Origin: Thermoplasmatales archaeon
Lineage (GTDB): Archaea > Thermoplasmatota > E2 > DHVEG-1
Assembly (NCBI GenBank): GCA_030672305.1
Contig: DAOVGR010000020.1
Span: 1-36,127, forward strand
Direction: 5' to 3'
Length of the DNA stretch: 36,127 nt
Made by a program: the position numbers and the translations under genes. The notes under the pieces were generated by a model, which ran no database searches, was not told where the DNA came from, and saw only the letters and a program-made list of their open reading frames with translations. Numbering within the stretch: the stretch's first letter is position 1; the number at the start of each line of letters is the position of its first letter. Positions 8,995-16,610 of the stretch are shown piece by piece.

Positions 8995-9417
8995 ATGACT
9001 AAAGATGAAGAGCTTGCAAGATATTTATCTCTTATTGAACAATATAAAGAACAAATAAACACCCTTGAAATGCAATCATCATACATACAATCTGCAGTAC
9101 TTGATTATAATAAAGCAAAAATTACTCTTGAAAACTTAAAAAAGACAGAAAAAGACAAAGATATATTATTACCAATCGGTGGAAGTACTTTTATTAATGC
9201 AAACCTAAAGAATTCTTCTAATGTACTTTTTGATATCGGCGCTGGAATAATAACAGAAAAAAAAACAGAAGATGCAATAAAAAAAATTGATAAAAAAATT
9301 GAAGAGCTGCAATCAACACAAGAAAAAATATCAGCTGTTATACAAAATTTGCAGAATAATTCAACTGAGGTTTCTGCAAAAGCTCAAAAGCTTTTATCAG
9401 AAAGTGAAAGGGAATAA
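8995..9417 (+). CDS. pfdA: Prefoldin alpha subunit
   Basis: This 140-aa protein matches archaeal prefoldin alpha in length and layout. A long N-terminal helix has heptad pattern (residues ~1-45). The central beta-hairpin region follows, with LLPIGGSTFINANL and VLFDIGAGIITEK. The C-terminal helix (residues ~90-140) is rich in K/E/Q. Prefoldin alpha and beta form a jellyfish-like hexamer that holds unfolded proteins for the thermosome. The start at 8995 follows GAGG by a few bases. It lies 14 bases before ftsY and probably shares its transcript, an order found in many archaea. Confidence 0.9.
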   Translation: MTKDEELARYLSLIEQYKEQINTLEMQSSYIQSAVLDYNKAKITLENLKKTEKDKDILLPIGGSTFINANLKNSSNVLFDIGAGIITEKKTEDAIKKIDKKIEELQSTQEKISAVIQNLQNNSTEVSAKAQKLLSESERE

Positions 9418-9431
9418 TTAAAGGTTTAAAA

Positions 9432-10712
9432 ATGTTTAAGTTTTTAAGGAAGAAACTAAAAAAATTCGAAGATGAACTAGAGGCTGAACTTGAAAAAGAA
9501 GTAGAAAAAGAAACAATTGTTGATGAAAAAAAACCAGCTCCAATACCATCAAGACCGGTTATCGAAGAAAAACCCTTAGAAAAGGAAATCGTTGAAGATG
9601 AAACAATACCTGAAAAAATACCAGAAGAAAAAGAAGAAATTAAACCAAAGCTAGAAAAACCAAAAGAAGAAGTAGTAAAAGAAGAAAAAAAGATTATTCC
9701 TAAAACTAAACCTGAGGAAAAAGAGAGAAGAAAAAGAATAGAAAGAGATAAACGCAGAAGAGAAGAAGAAATTGATAAACAAATTGAAAAAAGCATTGAA
9801 ACTGAACTTGAATATACCCTAAAAACTAAGAGAAGCATTGAAGAAGTTGTTACAACAGAAAAAAGATCGTCTCGTGGAATTAGTGAAGAGAAATTAGATG
9901 CCCTGTTATGGGAGCTTGAAGTCGGTCTTTTAGAATCAGACGTTGCTTATACAGTTATTGAGTCGATTAAAAAAGACATTAAAGAGGAACTCAGGAATGC
10001 ATCTTTTGAACGTGATAAAATAAATGAAATGGTTGAAAATGTACTTAGAAATGCTATTTCTCATGTTTTAAAATCAAGTGAAATAGATTTTATGGATTTT
10101 ATTAAGAGCAGCAAGAAACCTATTGTCATTATGTTTGTTGGAGTAAATGGCTCTGGTAAAACTCTTGCTATAGCAAAAATGGCAACATTACTTAGGAAAT
10201 ATGGAATTTCTTCTGTTATGGCCGCAGGAGATACATTTCGTGCAGGTGCAATTGAGCAATTGAGCATACATGCAGATAAAGTAGGTGTAAAAATAATAAA
10301 ACATGGCTCTGGCGCTGATCCTGCAGCTGTAGCATATGATGCAATAGATCATGCAAAAGCAAAACATAAGGATGTAGTATTACTAGATACAGCTGGAAGA
10401 GTACAAACGAACATCAATCTTATGGATGAAATGGCTAAAATAAAGCGTGTGGCAAAGCCTGACCTGATAATATTTGTTGGTGATGCTTTATCTGGTAATG
10501 ATGCTGTTGAACAAGCAAAGCGTTTTAATGAAGTCGTAGGAATAGATGGAGTAATATTGACAAAAGTTGATACAGATGCAAAAGGCGGTAGTGCCTTATC
10601 TGTTGCTTATACGATTGGAAAACCTCTTCTTTTTATAGGTGTTGGGCAAGGTTATGAAGATCAGATCCCCTTTGAACCTCAGTGGATGATGGATAACATC
10701 TTTGGAAAATAA
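9432..10712 (+). CDS. ftsY: SRP receptor FtsY
   Basis: This 426-aa SRP-receptor GTPase docks the SRP-ribosome complex at the membrane. Residues ~1-130 form the charged A region, extremely rich in E/K/P and probably disordered or coiled. The N domain follows (~145-220) and then the G domain, with GVNGSGKT (Lys243), the DTFRAGA insertion-box loop, DTAGR and TKVDTDAKGG. All nucleotide-binding motifs are intact. The start ATG follows AAGG 14 bases after the prefoldin stop. The strongly biased N-terminal region creates a long antisense Ser/Phe-rich reading frame that is not a gene. Confidence 0.93.
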   Translation: MFKFLRKKLKKFEDELEAELEKEVEKETIVDEKKPAPIPSRPVIEEKPLEKEIVEDETIPEKIPEEKEEIKPKLEKPKEEVVKEEKKIIPKTKPEEKERRKRIERDKRRREEEIDKQIEKSIETELEYTLKTKRSIEEVVTTEKRSSRGISEEKLDALLWELEVGLLESDVAYTVIESIKKDIKEELRNASFERDKINEMVENVLRNAISHVLKSSEIDFMDFIKSSKKPIVIMFVGVNGSGKTLAIAKMATLLRKYGISSVMAAGDTFRAGAIEQLSIHADKVGVKIIKHGSGADPAAVAYDAIDHAKAKHKDVVLLDTAGRVQTNINLMDEMAKIKRVAKPDLIIFVGDALSGNDAVEQAKRFNEVVGIDGVILTKVDTDAKGGSALSVAYTIGKPLLFIGVGQGYEDQIPFEPQWMMDNIFGK

Positions 10713-10789
10713 TACTATTTTTTTTCATTAAAAACCAATATGGACATAACTGTAAAGGTACAGGGCTATGCTTGTACAACAATTCCTTT

Positions 10790-11042
10790 TAAACATGACT
10801 AACAAAACCACAATTGAGGTTTGGAAAAAATGATGATTGTGGGTCAAATATCAAGCAAAGAAGAAGCAAAGGAAGTGGAAGATATTGCAAAATGTTTGGT
10901 GGTTGGATACAGAGCAAAAATACTTGCAGAGAAGATTAAAAGGGTGATGTAATAGATGATACTGGACAAGAAAGGAAAAATGGATTTTAAAAATAAGAAA
11001 ACAATTCCCGATGACATTCCAATAATTTGGGTTAATTTTTAA
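10790..11042 (+). pseudogene. Cluster of tiny ORFs, probable decayed small genes
   Basis: Three short frames follow each other. An ATG near 10796 gives a 12-aa stub (MTNKTTIEVWKK) that resembles the start of a ribbon-helix-helix antitoxin. 10830-10952 encodes 40 aa, Lys/Glu-rich and helical, after a GAGG-type ribosome site. 10956-11042 encodes 28 aa after GGTGAT. Base composition here is less AT-biased than the intergenic flanks. Such frames fit a broken toxin-antitoxin-like pair, but no domain is long enough to be certain. The rest of 10713-11173 shows nothing else except a T-rich tract at about 11090-11125. Confidence 0.3.
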
Positions 11043-11140
11043 AAATTTCCCTTTATTCTCTCAATTTTGCTTTTATTATAACTGTAATAACTATCTTTTT
11101 CTTTTTACCATTTTTATTTTTTTTAGTATTCATGGATTAT

Positions 11141-11150
11141 ATTTATATAT
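11141..11150 (+). promoter_or_regulatory. TATA-like box of the 171-aa protein gene
   Basis: ATTTATATAT is centred about 27 bases before the ATG at 11174, with no ribosome site in between, which suggests a leaderless mRNA. Confidence 0.5.
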
Positions 11151-11173
11151 CCATGGTATATCTTTAGTTTAAA

Positions 11174-11689
11174 ATGGTAAATATTAAATCCAGAAGTGAA
11201 ATTTTAAATGATGTTATAAAGGATGGTAAAAAGCATCCAAATAATTGGAAAGCAGTTTTTGGAAAGGATAATAAAAGATTATCAAGAGACTACTATATTT
11301 TTAATCCAAAAACTGGAATTTATCTTCTAAAAGAATATGAAAAAAATCCCTTTGAAATAAAAGGAATTGGTGGAAAAATCGCACGACGAATAGATGAGGA
11401 CATTGAAGCAGATATATCAAAAAAGGCAGGTGACTTTGGAATAATACAAGGAGATTATCAAAAAATTATCAAAAACTTGGAAAAAGGAATAAAACCAGAA
11501 AAAATATTTAATGCAGCGTTTAAAGGAAAAAAAGATTTAGGAATAAGCATACCTATCAAAGGTCATGCTTCTACTTCAAAAGATGTATTTAACAATATTC
11601 ATAATATTTATTTTAAAGAACAAAAAAGAATAGATAAAAAACTTGAAAAAATGGCAATTGAAGATGGACTCTACAGCTCTTACGAATAA
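11174..11689 (+). CDS. Hypothetical basic protein, 171 aa
   Basis: The protein is not recognised. It is lysine-rich and soluble, with no signal peptide or membrane segment. Around residues 58-72 it has PFEIKGIGGKIARRI, which resembles the G-x-G turn of a helix-hairpin-helix DNA-binding motif, though this is a weak resemblance. The C-terminal third is probably helical. The ATG has no Shine-Dalgarno sequence but a well-placed TATA-like box. It is convergent with trpS, only four bases separating the two stop codons. The decayed small ORFs upstream suggest an accessory spot between ftsY and trpS. Confidence 0.6.
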   Translation: MVNIKSRSEILNDVIKDGKKHPNNWKAVFGKDNKRLSRDYYIFNPKTGIYLLKEYEKNPFEIKGIGGKIARRIDEDIEADISKKAGDFGIIQGDYQKIIKNLEKGIKPEKIFNAAFKGKKDLGISIPIKGHASTSKDVFNNIHNIYFKEQKRIDKKLEKMAIEDGLYSSYE

Positions 11690-11693
11690 TTAC

Positions 11694-13010
11694 TCAGTCT
11701 AAGTATTGTTTAATTTTATCTTTTGCTTCTTCTCTTTTTATCTTTATATCTTTTAGTAGTTTATCAATTAGCTCAGAAGCATATTTTTTACATTGACCAC
11801 AGGTTTTTTTACCGTCTTTACATGATGAAAATATCTCTTTTAGTTCCTTGTCATCTTCTATTAAATGGTATAAAAATAGTTCATAAACAACACATATATC
11901 TGGTTTTCCACCATGTTTTTTTTGTTCTTCTAAAGTAACTGCTCCCCCAGTTTTTGATTGCATAATCTTTTTTATTGCCTCTTTTGAGGAATCAGTGAGA
12001 AATATCGCGCTTTCTGGTTTTGAAGATGACATTTTTTCACCAGTTAAACCTGTCATGAATCTATGAAAAGTAGCTGACGGTTGAAAAAAGCCATAACCTC
12101 CAAGTTTTGTTTCTATTTTTGCTAATTTTTCATCAATTTTTTTGATATCCTCATCGATTGCATCTTGGATATATATTGCTTTGTATTCTGTGATTCGTTT
12201 TAATTTTTTAAAATTAAGATCGTTTAATATTTTTTCTGCGTTATCGAGCAGCTTACTTATATCTTTGTCAACTTTTACAAAAACACCAATTTTATTATCT
12301 TTTGTAACTGTTACATTATACAACCTATGAGCTTGTGCGATATCTCTACTTAATCGAATGTGTGGATCCTGGTCTACTCCTACCGGGACCAATGTAGGCC
12401 TGTTCCCACCAAATTTTTCAAGTTGTACATGAAGAATATCACCAGTTTGGACAAGTGGAGAAAAGATATGTGCCATGTTGGTTTGACCATTAAATCCATA
12501 TGTTGCTTGCATTTGTGACCAGTTTATTTTTTTACCTAAAATATAACCTAAATCCTTTACTTCTTGAAGTTTTGATTGGAAATAAATACGACATTTTTTG
12601 GGATTTAATCCTAAAGCAATATAATTTGGAATGTATTCATTTAATGCAAATTCTTTTGTTTCTTCTAATGTGTAACTCCTGGTTGCAAACGCTTCAATAT
12701 CAGCGACTGCAATGTTTATATCTGCACCAATGGTTTGATAATATATTACCTCATCAATTACCATCTTATGTCCAAGATGCATTTTACCAGAGGGCATTAA
12801 ACCTGTTAAAATTGCCCATGGTTTCTTTTTTTTAACTGAATCGGTTATAAGCTTAAATCCTCTATGCCCAAATATTACTCCCCTTCTGAGTAATTTGTGA
12901 GGTTTGGGCAGGTCTTTCCATAAATTTTTTGAAAATTCTTCAATTCCAAATTCATCACGAAGCCTGGAATAATCTTGGTATATAGTTGAACTCCAAGGGT
13001 CTATTTTCAT
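11694..13010 (-). CDS. trpS: Tryptophanyl-tRNA synthetase, archaeal type
   Basis: This 438-aa class I aminoacyl-tRNA synthetase charges tRNA-Trp with tryptophan. The N-terminus (PWSSTIYQDYSRLRDEFG) is typical of archaeal/eukaryotic TrpRS. The HIGH-like motif is PSGKMHLGH and the KMSKS-like motif is GEKMSSSKP. The GDILHVQLEKFGGNRP and VGVDQDPHIRL stretches belong to the catalytic core. The C-terminal part carries C-x6-C-x2-C (CKDGKKTCGQC), seen in archaeal enzymes and probably zinc-binding. It is full length. It is monocistronic and ends against the 171-aa gene. Confidence 0.95.
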   Translation of the reverse strand: MKIDPWSSTIYQDYSRLRDEFGIEEFSKNLWKDLPKPHKLLRRGVIFGHRGFKLITDSVKKKKPWAILTGLMPSGKMHLGHKMVIDEVIYYQTIGADINIAVADIEAFATRSYTLEETKEFALNEYIPNYIALGLNPKKCRIYFQSKLQEVKDLGYILGKKINWSQMQATYGFNGQTNMAHIFSPLVQTGDILHVQLEKFGGNRPTLVPVGVDQDPHIRLSRDIAQAHRLYNVTVTKDNKIGVFVKVDKDISKLLDNAEKILNDLNFKKLKRITEYKAIYIQDAIDEDIKKIDEKLAKIETKLGGYGFFQPSATFHRFMTGLTGEKMSSSKPESAIFLTDSSKEAIKKIMQSKTGGAVTLEEQKKHGGKPDICVVYELFLYHLIEDDKELKEIFSSCKDGKKTCGQCKKYASELIDKLLKDIKIKREEAKDKIKQYLD

Positions 13011-13440
13011 CTTAATCTAGTATCCTGAAACAAGCTATATTTCAAAAACTTACCGTTATTAGATAGACAAAATTTTATCTAATATCATGTTAAATAATAT
13101 TTCAACATAGGTTTTTATTTCGCAATGTTTATATAATTGTAAATCTATAAGTAGTATATAGGAATTGGATGGCAAAGATGAAAGGAAGAAAATAAATTTT
13201 TTAGCATTGGAAATTTAATCAGTATTATAAGCATTTATTAATTCTCTAAATATCACGATTATTGTACAAATTCAAATCCTGATATAGGACATATTTCAAC
13301 CGAAAGTTTTCTCATATTATTCCCCTCTTGTAATATACGTTTATATTATTGAGTTAAAATTGTTACTACCAATAATTTGTACAAAATAATATAAATAGCT
13401 ATTATTAAATATATGATGTACAAAAATTTAAAAAAAAATA
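13011..13440. other. Non-coding stretch between trpS and tRNA-Ser
   Basis: No gene of normal size is seen. A plus-strand TATA-like box (13129-13136) precedes a minute frame at 13169 (8 aa, MAKMKGRK), which may mark a decayed gene or an uncharacterised transcript. Three copies of TGTACA occur; the one at 13376-13385 is a perfect 10-bp palindrome (TTTGTACAAA) and that at 13262-13270 is TTGTACAAA. These could be regulator sites. The part next to the tRNA is a T-rich tract on the minus strand that can end tRNA transcription. Confidence 0.35.
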
Positions 13441-13528
13441 CGCTGAGGGGGAGATTCGAACTCCCGCTCCCCAGATGGAGAACCGGCTCTCAAGGCCGGC
13501 GCGTTAGGCCGGACTTTGCTACCTCAGC
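13441..13528 (-). tRNA. tRNA-Ser (anticodon UGA)
   Basis: Read on the minus strand, this is an 88-nt class II tRNA. The acceptor stem GCTGAGG pairs with CCTCAGC, with discriminator G. The anticodon stem CCGGC/GCCGG holds the loop CTTGAGA (anticodon TGA), and the variable arm is long and GC-rich. The T arm contains GTTCGAATC. No CCA is encoded and no intron is seen. It lies 60 bases downstream of the uS10 gene on the same strand and may be co-transcribed with EF-1A and uS10. Confidence 0.95.
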
Positions 13529-13588
13529 ATGAAAAGGTTTTAATCTGAGTAAATAAAAGGAGATAAAAAGAGTTTTTGGAATTTATTT

Positions 13589-13900
13589 TTATGATCTTAA
13601 AACAATTTCAATATTTACTCCATCTGGTACCTGAATTCTCATAAGTTGACGAAGTGCTCTATCACTAGCATCAAGGTCAATGAGTCTTTTATGAATCCTC
13701 ATCTCCCACCGATCCCAGGTTTCAGTACCCTCACCATCAGGAGATTTCCTACAAGGGACTTTAAGATGCTTAGTTGGAAGAGGAATAGGACCACTCATAT
13801 CAACTCCTGTACGTTCAGCAATCATTTTTATCTGATTACAAACTTCTTCAAGTTTTTTTGCGTTTGTACTTACTAGGGATATCCGTGCTTTTTGCGCCAT
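13589..13900 (-). CDS. rps10: Small ribosomal subunit protein uS10
   Basis: This 103-aa protein matches archaeal S10 in length throughout: ARISLVSTN at the start, then [22 protein letters not shown] (the loop reaching into the 30S head), [12 protein letters not shown] and [13 protein letters not shown] at the end. It is a component of the 30S head. The gene follows EF-1A after 51 bases on the same strand and precedes tRNA-Ser, forming a translation cluster. A GGAG lies 12 bases before the start ATG. Confidence 0.96.
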   Translation of the reverse strand: MAQKARISLVSTNAKKLEEVCNQIKMIAERTGVDMSGPIPLPTKHLKVPCRKSPDGEGTETWDRWEMRIHKRLIDLDASDRALRQLMRIQVPDGVNIEIVLRS

Positions 13901-13951
13901 TCCATTTTACTCCAAAAAATAAAAAATTAAAAAGAAAAAATAAAAAGAAAC

Positions 13952-15235
13952 CTATTTGGCCTCTTCAACATCTAAACAAAAACCAGCAGCTACAGTTTGC
14001 CCCATATCACGAATTGCAAACCTTCCAAGTTGCGGTATCTTTTTTGAGGATTCAATCACCATTGGACGTGTTGGGATAATTTTTACTATTGCTGCATCAC
14101 CTGTTTTAATAAAATCAGGATTCTCTTCTTTTACAGTTCCGGATTTGGGATCAAGTTTCTTCTGAATTTCTTCAAATCTGCATGCAACTTGTGCTGTATA
14201 ACAGTGGAATACGGGTGTATATCCTTTTGTGATAACAGATGGATGATTTAATACCATTATCTGGGCAATAAAAGATTTTGCTACCATTGGTGGATCATTT
14301 GGTGGTCCAGCAACATCCCCTCTACGGATTTCGTTTTTAGCTACACCCCTCATGTTTACTCCAACATTATCACCTGGTACAGCCTGATCTATCTGTTCAT
14401 GATGCATCTCTATTGTTTTTGCTTCTCCAGTAACACCACCTGGCTTCATACTAGGTTTGAAGATGAGTTGCATACCTGGTTTCATAATACCACATTCTAT
14501 CTTACCAACAGGTACGGTACCAACTCCTTTGATGGTATATACATCTTGTACAGGCCATCTAAGAGGTAACTGGGTAGGTTTCTCAGGGACTATAAATTTA
14601 TCAACAGCTTGAAGAATTGTATCCCCTGTCCACCAATCAATCTTACCTTTCTCTTTTACATTATCTCCAACAAAGGCAGATACCGCGATATATTGAAGTT
14701 GTTCATCCTTATAACCCACGCTTTTTGCAAGTTTATCAACCTCAGATCTAACTGTTTCATAACGATTTTTATCATAAGGGGGTTTAGTGTCATCCATCTT
14801 ATTAATCGCAATAACCATTTGTTTTACACCAAGGGTTCTTGCAAGAAACATATGCTCTTTAGTTTGTGCCATGATACCCTCAGGTGCAGCAACTACAAGT
14901 ATTGCGGCATCAGCCTGAGAGGTTCCAGTGATCATGTTTTTAACAAAATCTCTATGGCCTGGAGCATCTATAATTGTGAAATAATATTTATCAGTATCAA
15001 ATCTTTTATGGGCAACATCAATAGTCAAACCTCGCTCTCGCTCTTCTTTGAGTTGATCAAATATCCATGCAAGTGCAAAGCTGCCTTTTCCTTTTGCTTC
15101 TGCTTCTTCTTTAAATTTATCGACCATGTGTTTTGGGAACTGTCCAGTCTGAAGTAAGATTTGTCCTACTAAGGTGGATTTTCCATGATCAACATGACCA
15201 ATAATTACAAGGTTCATATGTGGTTTATCTGCCAT
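13952..15235 (-). CDS. tuf: Translation elongation factor 1-alpha (aEF1A)
   Basis: This 427-aa GTPase carries aminoacyl-tRNA to the ribosomal A site. Motifs in order are G1 GHVDHGKST, the switch I region [13 protein letters not shown]3 [13 protein letters not shown]4 NKMD and G5 SAFVGDN, followed by the two beta-barrel domains with the [16 protein letters not shown] stretch. It has the archaeal/eukaryotic form, not bacterial EF-Tu. A very strong ribosome site (AAAGGAGG) sits just upstream of the ATG, as expected for a highly expressed gene. Upstream, 15252-15660 holds no convincing gene and probably contains its promoter (TATA-like TTTATAAAT on the minus strand near 15457-15449). Confidence 0.97.
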   Translation of the reverse strand: MADKPHMNLVIIGHVDHGKSTLVGQILLQTGQFPKHMVDKFKEEAEAKGKGSFALAWIFDQLKEERERGLTIDVAHKRFDTDKYYFTIIDAPGHRDFVKNMITGTSQADAAILVVAAPEGIMAQTKEHMFLARTLGVKQMVIAINKMDDTKPPYDKNRYETVRSEVDKLAKSVGYKDEQLQYIAVSAFVGDNVKEKGKIDWWTGDTILQAVDKFIVPEKPTQLPLRWPVQDVYTIKGVGTVPVGKIECGIMKPGMQLIFKPSMKPGGVTGEAKTIEMHHEQIDQAVPGDNVGVNMRGVAKNEIRRGDVAGPPNDPPMVAKSFIAQIMVLNHPSVITKGYTPVFHCYTAQVACRFEEIQKKLDPKSGTVKEENPDFIKTGDAAIVKIIPTRPMVIESSKKIPQLGRFAIRDMGQTVAAGFCLDVEEAK

Positions 15236-15681
15236 TATACTTTACCTCCTTTCAAGACCAATTAATCTTAGGTATATTAGCTTTTTCATATATACGTCTT
15301 TTCTTAAATTTTTGATAGCGTATATAATTTCTATTTATAAGATTTATCCTGTTAAAATAAGGAGTATTTTCATTTAGAAAATTTACTTTTTTCTTAAGAT
15401 TTTTTAGTTCATTATCACATAATTTTATGATCGAATTATTAATATTAATATTTATAAAGACCTTTGTCCTTTTTAAATAGGATAAAAATAGGAGATTTTT
15501 TAATATCATTTTTTTCTATTTTTGTTATATTCTGTATCATAAGATATATATCCAAAATATTGATTAAATGGAAATATCGAGGGTAGGCAGTGTAATTTTT
15601 TAATAAAACAAAGTCCATATTCTTATCTCTCTTCTCTGTCTCCCTCCCCCGGCTTTAAAAATTATTTTTTAATTTTAGAAA

Positions 15682-15731
15682 ATAAGATGGGCTCGGAGAG
15701 ATTTGAACTCTCGACCTCCGCCATGTCAAGG
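15682..15731. repeat. attL: 50-bp copy of the tRNA-Val 3' part
   Basis: This copy is identical to 25535-25584. It contains the tRNA-Val sequence from the discriminator base through the T arm, variable loop and anticodon loop into the anticodon stem, but lacks the 5' half, so it is a tRNA fragment rather than a gene. The start codon and first ~15 codons of the integrase are read from it in the antisense direction. Confidence 0.93.
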
Positions 15732-16559
15732 GGACATTTTTTACAGTTGAAAAAGGTATCAAATAGTGAATTAAAAGAATACCTGAATACCATTGAGTTA
15801 AGCGGTGTTACTGAAAAACATATTAAGGAAATGAAGAGGTTTTTAGAGAATTATCTCAATGACGTTGAATGGGGATTAGATAAAAATAAGACGATTCAGT
15901 ATTTTAAGAAGTTGAAGGATAACTCTTCAGTTTCTTACTATAGAAAGCAAGGTTATCAAATTTTAAAATTCTTATCACATCATAATCAAGAATGGGCTTC
16001 AAAGATTAAGTTACCTAGCGACCCTGTATATATGCCTATAAAAGTTACTCAGGAAGAAGTTGATAGTACATTGGATTATTTCAAAGGAAAAAAACATGAG
16101 CTACAGTTTAAAGCATTGATTAACCTTGCATGTGATTCTGGGATTCGTGCACATGAATTATATCAACTTGAGCCCTTAGATATTGACCTTAAAGATAGGG
16201 TGGTGAAAATTGAACATAATCCCAATAAGAATAAATCAACGAAAACCAAAACTTCAAGGGTAAGCTTCTTTACAGAGAAAACAGCTCAGATTTTGAAGGA
16301 ATACTTTGAATATTTCAATAATGGAAGTGGTTTAACATGTTTGTTTAATCAGACACATATTGAAAGACAGTTTAAAGACGCTCCATTAAGAGTTAAGGAT
16401 TTAAGGAAGTATTTTTCAAGTGAATGGGAAAGGCGAAATGGTAATCATCAATTGAAAGAGCGGTTACTAGGTCATAGTTTAAAATCAGTTGATGCTAGGC
16501 ACTACAGTTATTTAGATACTGAAGAAATCAAAGCGGTTTATGATAAGGTGATGAAATAA
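15687..16559 (+). CDS. SSV-type tyrosine integrase, C-terminal (catalytic) part
   Basis: This 290-aa frame has its first 15 residues read from the tRNA-derived att repeat. Residues ~20-95 form an SAM-like core-binding domain. The catalytic domain follows, with Arg154 (DSGIRAHELY), Lys237-x-x-Arg240 (KDLR in place of the usual HxxR), His263 (LLGHS) and the nucleophile Tyr273 in RHYSYL (Tyr275 is the alternative). KxxR is described for SSV-type archaeal integrases. The catalytic set is complete, so the frame may be functional if its ATG in attL is used. In the excised circle the frame continues upstream into 25333-25539 without interruption, giving ~359 aa. It is the only gene of the left half on the plus strand. 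Confidence 0.9.
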   Translation: MGSERFELSTSAMSRGHFLQLKKVSNSELKEYLNTIELSGVTEKHIKEMKRFLENYLNDVEWGLDKNKTIQYFKKLKDNSSVSYYRKQGYQILKFLSHHNQEWASKIKLPSDPVYMPIKVTQEEVDSTLDYFKGKKHELQFKALINLACDSGIRAHELYQLEPLDIDLKDRVVKIEHNPNKNKSTKTKTSRVSFFTEKTAQILKEYFEYFNNGSGLTCLFNQTHIERQFKDAPLRVKDLRKYFSSEWERRNGNHQLKERLLGHSLKSVDARHYSYLDTEEIKAVYDKVMK

Positions 16560-16610
16560 TGTTCTGTCTTTAAAGCAGAACAGCTACTCCAAATATTATT
16601 AGCTTCCTAT

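Noticed and set aside
9338-9838. Long Ser/Phe-rich frame antisense to the ftsY N-terminus
   Set aside because: It is a mirror of the repeated Glu/Lys codons of the FtsY A region.
13169-13195. 8-codon frame MAKMKGRK after a TATA-like box
   Set aside because: It is too short to support as a gene; it is noted only in the description of the non-coding stretch.
14609-15157. 182-codon frame antisense to EF-1A
   Set aside because: The plus-strand product has no domain, and the minus strand is an unmistakable EF-1A.
15252-15509. Open frame of 85 codons (minus) directly upstream of EF-1A
   Set aside because: Its product is dominated by N, K and I as expected from random AT-rich DNA, it overlaps the EF-1A leader and probable promoter, and no domain or good ribosome site is seen.
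15687-15731. Peptide MGSERFELSTSAMSR as a conserved protein motif
   Set aside because: It is the antisense translation of the tRNA-Val 3' half; its presence in both integrase parts follows from the att repeat, not from a protein family.
16386-16406. Missing His of the HxxR motif as a sign of an inactive integrase
   Set aside because: KxxR at this place is the known form in SSV-type archaeal integrases, so it does not indicate decay.
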